DNA of 64,000 bases from Pantoea piersonii (GCF_003612015.1 NZ_RARB01000001.1:1-64000); one strand, 5' to 3'; positions 37,378 through 46,931 are shown, numbered from the stretch's first letter. Made by a program: numbers and translations. The notes: generated by a model from the sequence alone, not told the origin.

Positions 37378-38145
37378 ATGTGCGAATTGCTCGGGATGAG
37401 CGCCAACGTTCCAACCGATATCTGTTTCAGTTTTACCGGCCTGGTGCAGCGCGGCGGGGGAACCGGGCCGCATAAAGACGGCTGGGGCATCACCTTTTAT
37501 GAAGACAGAGGCTGTCGCACCTTTAAAGATCCGCTGCCGAGTTATAACTCGCCCATCGCGCGGCTGGTGCAGGAGTACCCGATCAAGTCCCATTCAGTGG
37601 TGGCGCATATTCGCCAGGCGAATCGCGGGCCGGTCTCGCTGGAAAATACCCATCCCTTTACCCGCGAGCTGTGGGGACGCAACTGGACCTATGCACATAA
37701 CGGCCAGCTAAAAGGCTATCGTCAGCTGGAAACCGGTCATTATCGCCCGGTCGGTGAAACCGACAGCGAGAAGGCGTTCTGCTGGATCCTGCATAAGCTG
37801 GCGACGCGCTATCCGCGCACGCCTGCCAACTGGCCGGCGGTGTTTCGCTATGTGGCAGAACTGGCGGGCGAGCTGCGGCAGAAAGGGGTGTTTAATATGC
37901 TGCTGTCGGACGGGCGCTATCTGATGGCGTTCTGCTCAACCAATCTTTACTGGATCACGCGTCGCGCGCCCTTCGGCAAAGCGCAGCTGCTCGATCAGGA
38001 CGTCGAGATCGATTTCCAGCAGCACACCACCGCCAACGATGTGGTGACGGTGATTGCAACGCAGCCGCTGACGGGAAATGAAACCTGGCACCGCATCGTG
38101 CCAGGCGAGTGGGCGTTATTCTGCCTTGGAGAGCGCCAGGAATGA
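37378..38145 (+). CDS. yafJ: YafJ, class II glutamine amidotransferase family protein
   Basis: A 255-aa Ntn-type glutamine amidotransferase domain standing alone. Cys2 (MCELLGMSAN) is the expected N-terminal nucleophile after Met removal. SVVAHIRQANRG and WTYAHNGQLKGY are the conserved substrate-pocket motifs, as in the glutaminase halves of PurF and GlmS. No synthase partner is encoded, and the physiological substrate is unknown. Its last 30 bases overlap the convergent yafK. Confidence 0.92.
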   Translation: MCELLGMSANVPTDICFSFTGLVQRGGGTGPHKDGWGITFYEDRGCRTFKDPLPSYNSPIARLVQEYPIKSHSVVAHIRQANRGPVSLENTHPFTRELWGRNWTYAHNGQLKGYRQLETGHYRPVGETDSEKAFCWILHKLATRYPRTPANWPAVFRYVAELAGELRQKGVFNMLLSDGRYLMAFCSTNLYWITRRAPFGKAQLLDQDVEIDFQQHTTANDVVTVIATQPLTGNETWHRIVPGEWALFCLGERQE

Positions 38146-38862
38146 TTTAGACGCGGCTTCGGGATTAACCATCACCGGGCTGCTGTTGTTCATCACATAG
38201 CTGCCGCTGGCGACGTTGACCGTCGGCGGCTGATGATACTTCTCAAAATAGGCGTAGCCCGGCTGCAGCTCGCGCCAGAAGCTGGCGTAGGTAGAGTAGC
38301 GATGACGCTGCATATTGGTGTCGGTCATGCGGAACGGGAAGATGCTGATATTGACCTGCGCCTGGCCGTTACGCAGCGCCGCGTTCACGTAAGTGAAGAT
38401 CTCATCCATATAGGCGTTGGTCATGGCGTAGCAGCCGATCGATTTGCAGTCGCCATGGATCATCAGATAGTTGCCGGTGTAGGCGTGTTCGCGATCGTAC
38501 TGGTTAGGAAAACCGACGTTGATAGCGCGATAAAAGCGGCTGTCCGGCTTAAGCTGGTTTAGCCTGACGCTGTAAAATCCTTCCGGACTCTTAAAATCCC
38601 CTTCACGGCGCTTCGGTCCGAGGCCGCCGGAAAAGTTACAGATGCGGTAGGTATCGAGCAGGCGAAATTCGTTGCCGATTTTGCCATAGAGCTCCAGCGT
38701 GCGTTCTTCCTTGAAGATCTGAATATAAACCGGCGTGCCGAGTAGCTGTTTCTTTAATTCTTTACTCACCGGCGTCGACATCTGCTGCGTCGGCTCGGGA
38801 GTCATTGCCATGCTGAGGGCTGGCATCAAAATCATCGCAAACAGAAGTGCGATTTTGCCCAT
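38116..38862 (-). CDS. yafK: YafK (DpaA/LdtF), L,D-transpeptidase-fold periplasmic protein
   Basis: A 248-aa exported protein with a YkuD domain. The signal peptide is MGKIALLFAMILMPALSMAM, and the catalytic motif is MIHGDCKSIGCYAMTN (H-x-n-SIGC). E. coli YafK has been described as the amidase that detaches Braun's lipoprotein from peptidoglycan. I took the start at 38862 for the signal peptide; 19 further in-frame residues are open upstream. The 3' end overlaps yafJ by 30 bases tail to tail. Confidence 0.93.
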   Translation of the reverse strand: MGKIALLFAMILMPALSMAMTPEPTQQMSTPVSKELKKQLLGTPVYIQIFKEERTLELYGKIGNEFRLLDTYRICNFSGGLGPKRREGDFKSPEGFYSVRLNQLKPDSRFYRAINVGFPNQYDREHAYTGNYLMIHGDCKSIGCYAMTNAYMDEIFTYVNAALRNGQAQVNISIFPFRMTDTNMQRHRYSTYASFWRELQPGYAYFEKYHQPPTVNVASGSYVMNNSSPVMVNPEAASKSFLALSKAE

Positions 38863-39107
38863 GCTGTGTATACCTTGAGAGAGGAAGAACGGTGACGCGA
38901 AACGCGTCCAGACTTGCATTATCGGAAAACTCCGCTACCGCAGCGCAACATTAGCATTGTCTGTTTTTTTATCAAGATGCCGCCGGGTAAATTCACGTTT
39001 TCCTCAAGGTATGACGGCCAGAAATTTGTAAACTTTAATGGCAATTTGCGTTAAGGCCCGCTTTCTTCCGCGCCCGAAGCGATGGGGGGGCGGCGGCACT
39101 TTTGCAT

Positions 39108-39123
39108 CTGTACATCTATACAG
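39108..39123 (+). promoter_or_regulatory. LexA (SOS) box of dinB
   Basis: CTGT-acatctat-ACAG, a perfect CTG-N10-CAG palindrome with an AT-rich centre and flanking ta on the right. It lies 38 bases before the dinB start. SOS induction of dinB is established in E. coli. Confidence 0.9.
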
Positions 39124-39161
39124 TATCATAAGGTGTGGCGAAAACCTGATGGCGGGCAAGC

Positions 39162-40214
39162 GTGAAAATCATACATGTCGATATGGACTGCTTCTATGCA
39201 GCGGTGGAGATGCGCGACAATCCGGCGTTGCGCAATATCCCTATCGCCATTGGCGGCAGCCGGGAACGACGCGGTGTGATCAGCACGGCGAACTATCCGG
39301 CGCGCAAATTCGGCGTACGCAGCGCGATGCCCACCGCGATGGCGCTGAAGCTCTGCCCACATTTGAAACTTCTGCCGGGTCGCTTTGACGCTTATAAAGA
39401 GGCCTCGCAGCAGATCCGCGATATTTTCCTGCGCTACACCCCTTTAATCGAACCGCTGTCGCTGGATGAGGCCTATCTGGACGTGACCGACAGCCCGCTC
39501 TGTCACGGCTCCGCCACGCTGATCGCCCGCGAGATCCGCGCCACTATTCAGCGCGAGACGGGGCTAACCGCCTCGGCCGGCATCGCGCCGATTAAGTTTC
39601 TCGCCAAGATCGCCTCCGATCTCAACAAGCCCGACGGGCAGTACGTGATTACGCCGCAGGAGATGCCCGGCTTTCTACTGTCGCTGCCGCTGGCGAAAAT
39701 CCCGGGCGTCGGCAAGGTGGCGACAAAGAAGCTGGAAGAGATGGGGCTGCATACCTGCGCCGATGTGCAGAAAGCGGACGTGGCACAGCTGCTTAAGCGT
39801 TTCGGCAAGTTTGGCCGCGTGCTGTGGGAGCGCAGCCACGGTATTGACGAGCGCGGCGTGGTGGTGGAGCGCGAGCGAAAGTCCGTCGGCGTCGAGCGGA
39901 CGCTGGCGGAAGATATTCACAGCTGGGAAGCCTGCCTGGAGATTATCGATTTTCTTTATGCGGAGCTGGAGCGCCGCCTGACTCAGGTGCGGCCCGACAA
40001 ACAGATTGCGCGGCAGGGAGTCAAACTCAAGTTCAATGATTTTCAGCTGACGACCCAGGAGCATATCTGGCCGGAGCTGAATAAAGAGGATCTGATAGCG
40101 GTGGCGCGTAAGACCTGGGATGAGCGACGCGCCGGGCGCGGCGTGCGGCTGGTGGGGCTGCATGTGACGCTGCTGGACCCGCAGCTTGAGCGACAGCTGC
40201 TGCTGGGGCTGTAA
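39162..40214 (+). CDS. dinB: DNA polymerase IV
   Basis: A 350-aa Y-family translesion polymerase. The catalytic carboxylates lie in [16 protein letters not shown] and in [11 protein letters not shown], then the helix-hairpin-helix [13 protein letters not shown]; the C-terminus ends RQLLLGL, like the beta-clamp binding tail of E. coli DinB. The start is GTG at 39162, one residue shorter than E. coli. The nearby ATG at 39149 is out of frame, and the ribosome-binding site is weak. Confidence 0.95.
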   Translation: MKIIHVDMDCFYAAVEMRDNPALRNIPIAIGGSRERRGVISTANYPARKFGVRSAMPTAMALKLCPHLKLLPGRFDAYKEASQQIRDIFLRYTPLIEPLSLDEAYLDVTDSPLCHGSATLIAREIRATIQRETGLTASAGIAPIKFLAKIASDLNKPDGQYVITPQEMPGFLLSLPLAKIPGVGKVATKKLEEMGLHTCADVQKADVAQLLKRFGKFGRVLWERSHGIDERGVVVERERKSVGVERTLAEDIHSWEACLEIIDFLYAELERRLTQVRPDKQIARQGVKLKFNDFQLTTQEHIWPELNKEDLIAVARKTWDERRAGRGVRLVGLHVTLLDPQLERQLLLGL

Positions 40215-40305
40215 TGACAAAGGGCAAAACCAAAGCATTGTGAACGGTGCCAGCGCAGGTAGCATCGACCAACCGCAACGTTGCCGTTCGTCATCCCTGA
40301 GCGCT

Positions 40306-40338
40306 CGACCCGCCCAGTTGCTGGCGCGGGTCGTTTTG
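40306..40338 (+). terminator. Terminator of dinB
   Basis: A stem cgacccgc/gcgggtcg whose loop can pair further (cca/tgg), followed by tttt. It lies about 90 bases past the dinB stop, on the far side of the synteny junction. Confidence 0.65.
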
Positions 40339-40350
40339 CTCTTCGGGCGA

Positions 40351-40378
40351 GGCTACCCGCTTGCTAAGCAAGGTAGCC
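40351..40378. repeat. Intergenic hairpin in the dinB/tas junction
   Basis: An inverted repeat ggctacc...ggtagcc encloses a second pair ttgct/agcaa, making one bulged hairpin. A further palindrome caccttaaggtg (40387-40398) runs into the tas stop codon. Three structured elements in a 176-base gap suggest convergent terminators or remnants at a rearrangement point. Confidence 0.6.
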
Positions 40379-40390
40379 GTCTGTGACACC

Positions 40391-41431
40391 TTAAGGTGCC
40401 GGATAGGTGTAGCGGCGGTGAATCGCTTCCAGCTCCTCAAGCACCTCTTCGTTCAGCGTCAGATTAAAGCTGTCGATATTGATCTTCAGCTGCTCAAGGG
40501 TGGTCGCGCCCAGCAGGGTGCTGGCGACAAATGGCTGCTGACGTACGTAGGCCAGCGCCATCTGCGACGGATCCAGCCGATGCTTCTGCGCCAGCGCCAC
40601 ATATTCCGCGACCGCCTGCTGCGATTGCTCGCCGCTGTAGCGCGTAAAGCGGCTGAACAGCGTATTGCGCGCGCCGGCCGGTTTAGCGCCGTTAAGGTAC
40701 TTGCCGCTCAGCGTGCCGAAAGCGAGGCTGGAGTAAGCCAGCAGTTCAACCCCTTCATGCTGGCTGATTTCGGCCAGGCCCACTTCAAAGCTGCGGTTCA
40801 GCAGGCTGTAGGGATTCTGAATGGTCACGATGCGCGGCAGCTCGTGCTTTTCCGCCAGCTGCAGGTAGCGCATCACGCCCCAGGCCGTTTCGTTCGACAC
40901 GCCGATATAGCGAATTTTTCCGGCGCGCACCTGCTCAGCCAGCGCCTCCAGCGTCTCCAGCAGCGTGACAGGAATAGTGTTCTCGCTGTACTGATAGCCC
41001 AGTTTGCCGAAGAAGTTGGTCTGGCGCTGCGGCCAGTGCAGTTGGTAAAGATCGAGGTAATCGGTGTTCAGGCGCTTCAGGCTGGCGTCCAGCGCTTCGC
41101 GGATATTTTTACGATCCAGCGCCTGATGCGGCCGAATCGAGGCGTCAGCGCCACGCACCGGACCTGCCACCTTGCTGGCGAGGATAACTTTATCGCGGCT
41201 GCCGCGCTTCTTCAGCCAGCTGCCGATGTACTGTTCGGTTAAACCCTGGGTTTCCGGGCGCGGCGGCACCGGATACATTTCAGCGGTATCAATAAAGTTA
41301 ATGCCGCTGGCGATGGCGAAATCGAGCTGCTCGTGGGCGTCGGCTTCGCTGTTCTGTTCACCAAACGTCATGGTTCCCAACCCCAGCTGGCTTATCTCCA
41401 GCGTGCTATGGGGGATGCGGTGATAGTGCAT
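40391..41431 (-). CDS. tas: Tas, NADP(H)-dependent aldo/keto reductase
   Basis: A 346-aa aldo/keto reductase, the same length as E. coli Tas. The catalytic tetrad can be placed: Asp and Tyr in FIDTAEMYPVP, Lys in VILASKVAG, His in LYQLHWPQR. The C-terminal nucleotide-binding segment is VASTLLGATTLEQLKINI. The physiological substrate is not firmly known. It heads the ygdR-ygdQ-mutH block, in E. coli order. Confidence 0.95.
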   Translation of the reverse strand: MHYHRIPHSTLEISQLGLGTMTFGEQNSEADAHEQLDFAIASGINFIDTAEMYPVPPRPETQGLTEQYIGSWLKKRGSRDKVILASKVAGPVRGADASIRPHQALDRKNIREALDASLKRLNTDYLDLYQLHWPQRQTNFFGKLGYQYSENTIPVTLLETLEALAEQVRAGKIRYIGVSNETAWGVMRYLQLAEKHELPRIVTIQNPYSLLNRSFEVGLAEISQHEGVELLAYSSLAFGTLSGKYLNGAKPAGARNTLFSRFTRYSGEQSQQAVAEYVALAQKHRLDPSQMALAYVRQQPFVASTLLGATTLEQLKINIDSFNLTLNEEVLEELEAIHRRYTYPAP

Positions 41432-41525
41432 AGCCGTCTTCCTTATTTTTTGGAATGTAATGATGTGTCCGTTGGGACTATAACGCGTGAATCAACAGGG
41501 AAGGAAGTGGGGAAAATCGGGGAAA

Positions 41526-41557
41526 TCACCTGTCCGGACAAATTGCGGGACAGGTGA
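41526..41557 (-). terminator. Hairpin between ygdR and tas
   Basis: A 10-bp stem tcacctgtcc/ggacaggtga with a 12-base loop, just beyond the ygdR stop on the minus strand. The downstream tail (tttcccc) is only weakly T-rich, so termination may be partial. Confidence 0.5.
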
Positions 41558-41570
41558 GTTGAAATGGCAC

Positions 41571-41789
41571 TTAACGCTCAATGATGGTCGACACTTCGTC
41601 GCCATTGATCTGCACTTCATGGCCGGACTGATCGATATATTTAACCAGCCCCGTCTCTTTATCTATGGTCGGCTTGCCTTCCGTCATGATCATCTGTCCA
41701 TTTTTTGTGGCCATTACATAATCTGAACTGCATCCGCTCAGTGTAACGGCGGCAAAAATCAATACTGCTACGCCTGCCAACTCTTTCAT
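41571..41789 (-). CDS. ygdR: YgdI/YgdR family small lipoprotein
   Basis: A 72-aa lipoprotein precursor: hydrophobic leader and lipobox LSGC, then the DUF903 core SSDYVMATKNGQMIMTEGKP and a C-terminal DEVSTIIER. It should be anchored in the envelope; function is unknown. The start at 41789 (MKELAGVAVL) gives the family length, with six extra in-frame residues upstream unlikely to be translated. Confidence 0.93.
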   Translation of the reverse strand: MKELAGVAVLIFAAVTLSGCSSDYVMATKNGQMIMTEGKPTIDKETGLVKYIDQSGHEVQINGDEVSTIIER

Positions 41790-41918
41790 CACGCTTATTC
41801 CTCTCACTCCCGTCAGCCAGTGGGCTGCGTCGTCCTGGTGACAGGACCGCGCAGCATCAACAGCAAAAAGTGTAGTAATAAATCGTTTTGACGCTTTGCG
41901 TTATCGCATGAATCTGAA

Positions 41919-41944
41919 AATAACAGGGCGGCCAGCGGCCGCCC
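41919..41944 (-). terminator. Terminator of ygdQ
   Basis: A perfect 8-bp stem gggcggcc/ggccgccc with a 3-base loop; on the minus strand it is followed by tgttatttt. It lies 17 bases past the ygdQ stop. Confidence 0.72.
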
Positions 41945-41960
41945 TTGACTTTTTTACCCC

Positions 41961-42671
41961 TTACGCCGCCTTTTTCTTGCTGCGCATCAGGTTCAGGCAT
42001 TCGACAGCTATCGAGAAGAACATCGCGAAATAGATGTAACCTTTTGGTACATGCACCGCAAAACTCTCCAGGATCAGGGTAAAACCCACCAGAATCAAAA
42101 AGGAGAGGGCCAGCATTTTTATTGAAGGATGACGGTCAACAAACTCGCCGATGGCGCGCGCGGCGAACATCATCATCAGAACGGCGATCACGACGGCCGC
42201 CATCATAATGAAGAGGTGGTCGGAGAGGCCGACGGCGGTGATCACCGAATCCAGGCTGAAGATAATGTCCAGCAGCATAATCTGCACAATGGCGCCGAGG
42301 AAAGAATGAACATTGGTTTTATGCTCCTCTTCGCCGCCTTCAATGGTTTCATGGATCTCCATACTCGACTTCCACAGCAGAAACAAACCGCCGCCGAGCA
42401 GGATCAGATCGCGCCAGGAGAAGGGGTGATCGAACAGGGTAAAGAGCGGATGGGTCAGACGCGCGACCCAGGCGATAGAGGCCAGCAGGGCGAGACGCAT
42501 CAGCATCGCGCCCATCAGGCCGAGACGGCGGGCGCTGGCCTGCTGTTGTTTGGGAAGTTTTGCGACGACCAGCGACAGGAAAATAATATTATCAATACCC
42601 AGAACCACTTCGAGGATGGTCAGCGTGCCCAGCGCCAGCCAGGCGTTGGGATCGGTTATCCACTCAAACAT
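41961..42671 (-). CDS. ygdQ: TerC-family integral membrane protein YgdQ
   Basis: A 236-aa inner-membrane protein with seven hydrophobic segments. The two conserved acidic motifs of TerC proteins are present: EVVLGIDNIIFLSLV and DIIFSLDSVITAVGLSDH. Family members (Alx, MntY/TerC) export Mn2+ or other metals during protein secretion; the role of YgdQ is not proven. I chose the ATG at 42671 (MFEWITDPNAW), which fits the E. coli protein; a TTG four codons upstream is the alternative. Confidence 0.92.
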   Translation of the reverse strand: MFEWITDPNAWLALGTLTILEVVLGIDNIIFLSLVVAKLPKQQQASARRLGLMGAMLMRLALLASIAWVARLTHPLFTLFDHPFSWRDLILLGGGLFLLWKSSMEIHETIEGGEEEHKTNVHSFLGAIVQIMLLDIIFSLDSVITAVGLSDHLFIMMAAVVIAVLMMMFAARAIGEFVDRHPSIKMLALSFLILVGFTLILESFAVHVPKGYIYFAMFFSIAVECLNLMRSKKKAA

Positions 42672-42731
42672 GCGCACACTCAATCTTAAACGAAAAGTAA
42701 ACGGCGATTATACGCATCCGCTTTCATGAAC

Positions 42732-43409
42732 TCACAGTAAAAAATGTCGCGCCAGCAGCGGGGCGGTGAAGCTCTTTTTCAGATAAAAACCGCGCGGCAG
42801 GGTCATAATCGGCTCGCCGTGTTCGCCGATGCCTTCAGTGAGTGCCCGGCTGTTGGCCGCTTTCGGACGGATTTGCAACCAGGCGCCGTGGCGGGCGGTG
42901 ATGCGCTCAACCTGGCCCAGTACGATCATATCCATCAGTTCCTCCCAGTCCTGGCGCAGCATTCGATCTTCCTCCTCGCTCGGGCTCCACAGCAGCGGCG
43001 CGCCGACGCGGCGCTGAGCAAGCGGAATAGCGCGATCGCCCTCTACCGGGATCCAGAGCACGCGCGCCAGCTTATGGCGCACATGGCTGGTCTCCCAGGT
43101 CACGCCGCTGTTGCCGGTCAGCGGTGCCACGCAGACAAAGGTGGTTTCCAGCGGCTTGCCCTGCGCGTCAATGGGAATGGTTTTGAGTTCAATACCGAGA
43201 TGGGCGAAATCCTGCTCCGCCTTGCTGCCTGCGCTGGCGCCGAGATAGCGCTCCAGCAGCATGCCGACCCAACCTTTATCCCGTTTCAGATCGGCCGGCA
43301 TCGTCAGGCCAGCCTGCTTTGCGAGGGTTTCCAGCGTCTGTCCCGCCAGCGCGTGCGCGCGCGTTAACAGAACGGCTTCATTTTCGGGCGGAGCAGGAAG
43401 CTGGAACAT
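42732..43409 (-). CDS. mutH: DNA mismatch repair endonuclease MutH
   Basis: A 225-aa endonuclease nicking the unmethylated strand at hemimethylated GATC. The catalytic D-x6-E-x-K set is present in [15 protein letters not shown], followed by the conserved [28 protein letters not shown] block. The start at 43409 ([12 protein letters not shown]) gives about the E. coli length; 34 more in-frame residues are open upstream. It is divergent from rppH across the DnaA-box region. Confidence 0.96.
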   Translation of the reverse strand: MFQLPAPPENEAVLLTRAHALAGQTLETLAKQAGLTMPADLKRDKGWVGMLLERYLGASAGSKAEQDFAHLGIELKTIPIDAQGKPLETTFVCVAPLTGNSGVTWETSHVRHKLARVLWIPVEGDRAIPLAQRRVGAPLLWSPSEEEDRMLRQDWEELMDMIVLGQVERITARHGAWLQIRPKAANSRALTEGIGEHGEPIMTLPRGFYLKKSFTAPLLARHFLL

Positions 43410-44095
43410 GGCGAAAACCTGTATGGTTAAAAAATGAACAATTTTTTCTCTGGGTTCTTTTCCCACAGCGGCATCAGGAGAAAGGACGTCGATAATAGCA
43501 TGATTCGCCATGCTTTTTTAACGGCGTCATTTTTTAACTCTCTGCGGCAAGGCAAGGTTATCCCGGACTAATGGCATTAATGAACAGGATCTTAAGCTAA
43601 GTTATCCACAGATCGGTGGGATAACCCCGCTGCATCACCATTACTGGTTCCATTTACAGCCTTGACTTCAGTGGAAAAGCCGCTTTTCTGTCCAGTGATG
43701 AGCAAGTTTACTCCATTGTCTGTGGATAAAAACGGCGTCGCTTGATCTTTGACCAGCTAAAAGCGATCTGCGCTATTCACTGAAAAGCCAGGAAAATGAA
43801 TTCTGAATAAGAGTTATTTAAATGGCTGTTTTTAATTGATAAAAACAGAATTGTTGTGTTTGCCCTTTTTAACGCCTGCAAAAGTTTATCCAGCTAATTC
43901 CCGCGTTCTGCACAAAGCTATCCACAGAAAACGTGAATAAGATCGGCGCTTTAGCGCCTCAACTGTTTATAACTCTGGGCTGAGCTGTGAGTTATCCAGG
44001 CTCGACGCGCCGTTCTTCCCGGCAATCCAGTGGTTTACCGCCTGTAAGGAGTGTGAAACAATCAGGCTATTCAAATTTAGCTTTGAGGTAGTCCA
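43410..44095. other. DARS2: DARS2-like DnaA-reactivating region with DnaA boxes
   Basis: A 686-base gap between mutH and rppH with no gene, in the same interval as DARS2 of E. coli, which converts ADP-DnaA to ATP-DnaA. DnaA boxes: perfect TTATCCACA at 43602-43610 (+) and 43721-43729 (-); an inverted near-box at 43616-43624 facing the first, 5 bases away; ctatccaca at 43918-43926; weaker ttatccagc (43886) and ttatccagg (43992). An AT-rich stretch at about 43796-43865 could bind IHF. The gap must also hold the mutH and rppH promoters. Confidence 0.78.
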
Positions 44096-44626
44096 GTGAT
44101 CGATGATGATGGCTACCGCCCGAATGTTGGTATCGTAATCTGTAACAGGCAAGGACAAGTGTTGTGGGCCAGGCGCTTTGGACAGCACTCCTGGCAGTTT
44201 CCTCAGGGAGGCATCAATCCCGGTGAAACCGCCGAACAGGCGATGTATCGTGAACTGTTCGAAGAAGTGGGTTTACACCGTAAAGATGTTCGAATACTTG
44301 CATCTACCCGAAACTGGTTGCGCTACAAATTGCCAAAACGTTTGGTGCGTTGGGACACAAAGCCGGTGTGTATCGGCCAGAAACAAAAGTGGTTTCTTCT
44401 GCAGTTGATGAGCAGTGACGCGGATATCAATGTGCAACACAGCAGCACGCCGGAGTTCGACGGCTGGCGCTGGGTGAGCTTCTGGTATCCGGTGCGTCAG
44501 GTTGTCTCCTTTAAACGCGATGTCTATCGCCGCGTCATGAAGGAATTCGCTGGCGTGGTAATGTCGATGCAGGAGAGTGCGGGGCAGCAGCGCAGCGCGC
44601 CAGCCCATCGACGAAAAAGAGGATAG
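44096..44626 (+). CDS. rppH: RNA pyrophosphohydrolase
   Basis: A 176-aa Nudix hydrolase that removes pyrophosphate from 5'-triphosphate RNA and so starts RNase E-dependent mRNA decay. The Nudix box [22 protein letters not shown] is complete (residues about 37-59). The GTG start at 44096 yields [17 protein letters not shown], identical in length to E. coli RppH. ptsP follows 11 bases downstream. Confidence 0.97.
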   Translation: MIDDDGYRPNVGIVICNRQGQVLWARRFGQHSWQFPQGGINPGETAEQAMYRELFEEVGLHRKDVRILASTRNWLRYKLPKRLVRWDTKPVCIGQKQKWFLLQLMSSDADINVQHSSTPEFDGWRWVSFWYPVRQVVSFKRDVYRRVMKEFAGVVMSMQESAGQQRSAPAHRRKRG

Positions 44627-44637
44627 GCCACGCCCTT

Positions 44638-46884
44638 ATGCTCACTCAGTTGCGCGAAATAGTAGAAAAGGTGGCGGGCGCGCCACGTCTTACCGACGCG
44701 CTCGACATTCTGGTCAATGAGATCTGCCTGGCGATGGACACGGAAGTGTGCTCCGTTTATCTCGCAGATCATGAACACCATTGCTACTACCTGATGGCCA
44801 CGCGAGGCCTGAAAAAACCGCGCGGGCGCACCGTTACGCTGGCGTTCGACGAAGGGATCGTCGGCCTGGTGGGACGTCTCGCCGAACCTATCAACCTTGC
44901 GGATGCGCAAAGTCACCCCAGCTTCAAATATATTCCTGCAGTGAAAGAAGAGCGCTATCGCTCTTTCCTCGGCGTGCCGATTATCAGTCGCCGTCAGCTG
45001 TTGGGCGTGCTGGTGGTACAGCAGCGCGAACACCGACAGTTCGACGAAAGCGAAGAGTCTTTCCTGGTTACGCTGGCGACGCAGATGGCGACTCTGCTGT
45101 CGCAGTCGCAGCTCGGTCAGCTCTTCGGCCAGTTCCGCCAGACGCGGGTACGCGCTATCGCTGCCGCGCCCGGCGTCGCTGTCGCGCCAGGCTGGGTCGA
45201 TGAAACTCAGCCGCTGCTGGATCAGGTCTCCGCCGCCTCAACGCTCGATATTCAGCGCGAACGCGAACGGCTGGTGGTGGCGATGAACGAAGCCGCCAGC
45301 GAGTTTCGCCGCTTCAGCAAACGTTTCGCCGCCGGCGTGCAGAAAGAGAGCGCTGCGATCTTCGATCTCTACTCCCACCTGTTAACCGACGCCCGCCTGA
45401 AAAAGGATCTGTTCGATGAGATCGAACAGGGATCGGTCGCCGAATGGGCGGTAAAAAAGGTGATCGAAAAATTCGCCGCCCAGTTCGCCAGCCTGAGCGA
45501 TAACTACCTGCGCGAGCGCGCAGGCGATCTGCGCGTGTTAGGGCAGCGCCTGCTGTTTCATCTCGATGATTCTCTGGTCGGCACCAACGCCTGGCCGGAA
45601 CGTTTTGTGCTGGTCGCCGACGAGCTTACCGCTACTACCCTGGCGGAGCTGCCGCACGAGCGGCTGGCGGGCATCGTGGTGCGCGATGGCGCCTCCAACT
45701 CGCACGCTGCTATCCTGACGCGCGCCATGGGCATTCCCACGGTAATGGGCGCGGATATCCTGCCTGCGCAGCTGAATAAACGCCTGCTGATTGTCGACGG
45801 CTATCGCGGCGAGCTGCTGATCGATCCTGAACCGGTACTGGTGCAGGAGTATCAGCGTCTGATCAGCGAAGAGAACGCGCTGAGCAAAATGGCAGAAGGG
45901 GTCGTCGATCAGCCGGGCGAACTAAAAAGCGGCGAGCGCATCCAGGTGATGCTTAACGCTGGCCTCAGCCCGGAGCATGAGCAGACGCTCGACAGCTGGG
46001 TGGACGGCATCGGCCTCTACCGCACTGAAATTCCCTTTATGCTGCAAAACGGCTTTCCCTCCGAAGAGGAGCAGGTTGCGCAGTATCAGGGCATGCTGCA
46101 GCTGTTTCACAATAAGCCGGTCACGCTGCGCACGCTGGACGTCGGCGCTGACAAACAGCTGCCCTATATGCCGATCAGCGAAGAGAACCCCTGCCTCGGC
46201 TGGCGCGGCATCCGTCTGACGCTGGATCAGCCCGAAATCTTTCTGGTGCAGGTGCGCGCCATGCTGCGCGCCAACGCCGCCTCCGGCAACCTCAGCATTT
46301 TGCTGCCAATGATCAGCCATATCGACGAGATTGATGACGCGGTGCGGCTGATCCAGCGCGCCGGACGCGAAGTGGAAGAGATGCTGGGCTATGTGATTCC
46401 GAAGCCGCGCGTCGGCGTGATGATCGAAGTACCGTCGATGTTGTTTATGATCCCGCAGCTGCAGACGCGCGTCGATTTCGTCTCGGTCGGCACCAACGAC
46501 CTGACCCAGTACCTGATGGCGGTCGATCGCAACAACACGCGCGTCGCCAATCTTTACGATCCGCTGCATCCCGCCATGCTGCGCGCGCTGCGGTCGATCG
46601 CCACCGAAGCCCGTCTGGCGAATCTTGAACTCTGTCTTTGTGGTGAAATGGCGGGCGATCCGATGTGCGTCGCGCTGCTGGTGGGGCTTGGCTATCACCA
46701 TCTCAGCATGAACGGCAAGAATGTGCCGCGCGTAAAGTATCTGCTGCGCCATCTGGATAAACAAGAGACGCAGAAGCTAAGCGAGCAAGGCCTCAGCGCG
46801 CATACCGCATCGGAGGTTCGCCACCTGGTCGCCGCCTTTATGGAGCGGCGCGGGCTGGGCGGTCTGATCCGCGGCGGGCGCTGA
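44638..46884 (+). CDS. ptsP: Phosphoenolpyruvate-protein phosphotransferase PtsP (EI-Ntr)
   Basis: A 748-aa first enzyme of the nitrogen-related phosphotransferase system (PEP to NPr to EIIA-Ntr). An N-terminal GAF domain (about 1-165) senses nitrogen metabolites. The EI part follows, with the phosphorylated His in VRDGASNSHAAILTRAMGIPTVMG and the PEP-binding C-terminal barrel (SVGTNDLTQYLMAVDRNN, LCGEMAGDP). It lies 11 bases after rppH, as one operon. Confidence 0.97.
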   Translation: MLTQLREIVEKVAGAPRLTDALDILVNEICLAMDTEVCSVYLADHEHHCYYLMATRGLKKPRGRTVTLAFDEGIVGLVGRLAEPINLADAQSHPSFKYIPAVKEERYRSFLGVPIISRRQLLGVLVVQQREHRQFDESEESFLVTLATQMATLLSQSQLGQLFGQFRQTRVRAIAAAPGVAVAPGWVDETQPLLDQVSAASTLDIQRERERLVVAMNEAASEFRRFSKRFAAGVQKESAAIFDLYSHLLTDARLKKDLFDEIEQGSVAEWAVKKVIEKFAAQFASLSDNYLRERAGDLRVLGQRLLFHLDDSLVGTNAWPERFVLVADELTATTLAELPHERLAGIVVRDGASNSHAAILTRAMGIPTVMGADILPAQLNKRLLIVDGYRGELLIDPEPVLVQEYQRLISEENALSKMAEGVVDQPGELKSGERIQVMLNAGLSPEHEQTLDSWVDGIGLYRTEIPFMLQNGFPSEEEQVAQYQGMLQLFHNKPVTLRTLDVGADKQLPYMPISEENPCLGWRGIRLTLDQPEIFLVQVRAMLRANAASGNLSILLPMISHIDEIDDAVRLIQRAGREVEEMLGYVIPKPRVGVMIEVPSMLFMIPQLQTRVDFVSVGTNDLTQYLMAVDRNNTRVANLYDPLHPAMLRALRSIATEARLANLELCLCGEMAGDPMCVALLVGLGYHHLSMNGKNVPRVKYLLRHLDKQETQKLSEQGLSAHTASEVRHLVAAFMERRGLGGLIRGGR

Positions 46885-46931
46885 GCGTTATCCTCGTTTA
46901 CATTTACGCTGCTCTGTAAAAAACCAGGCTG

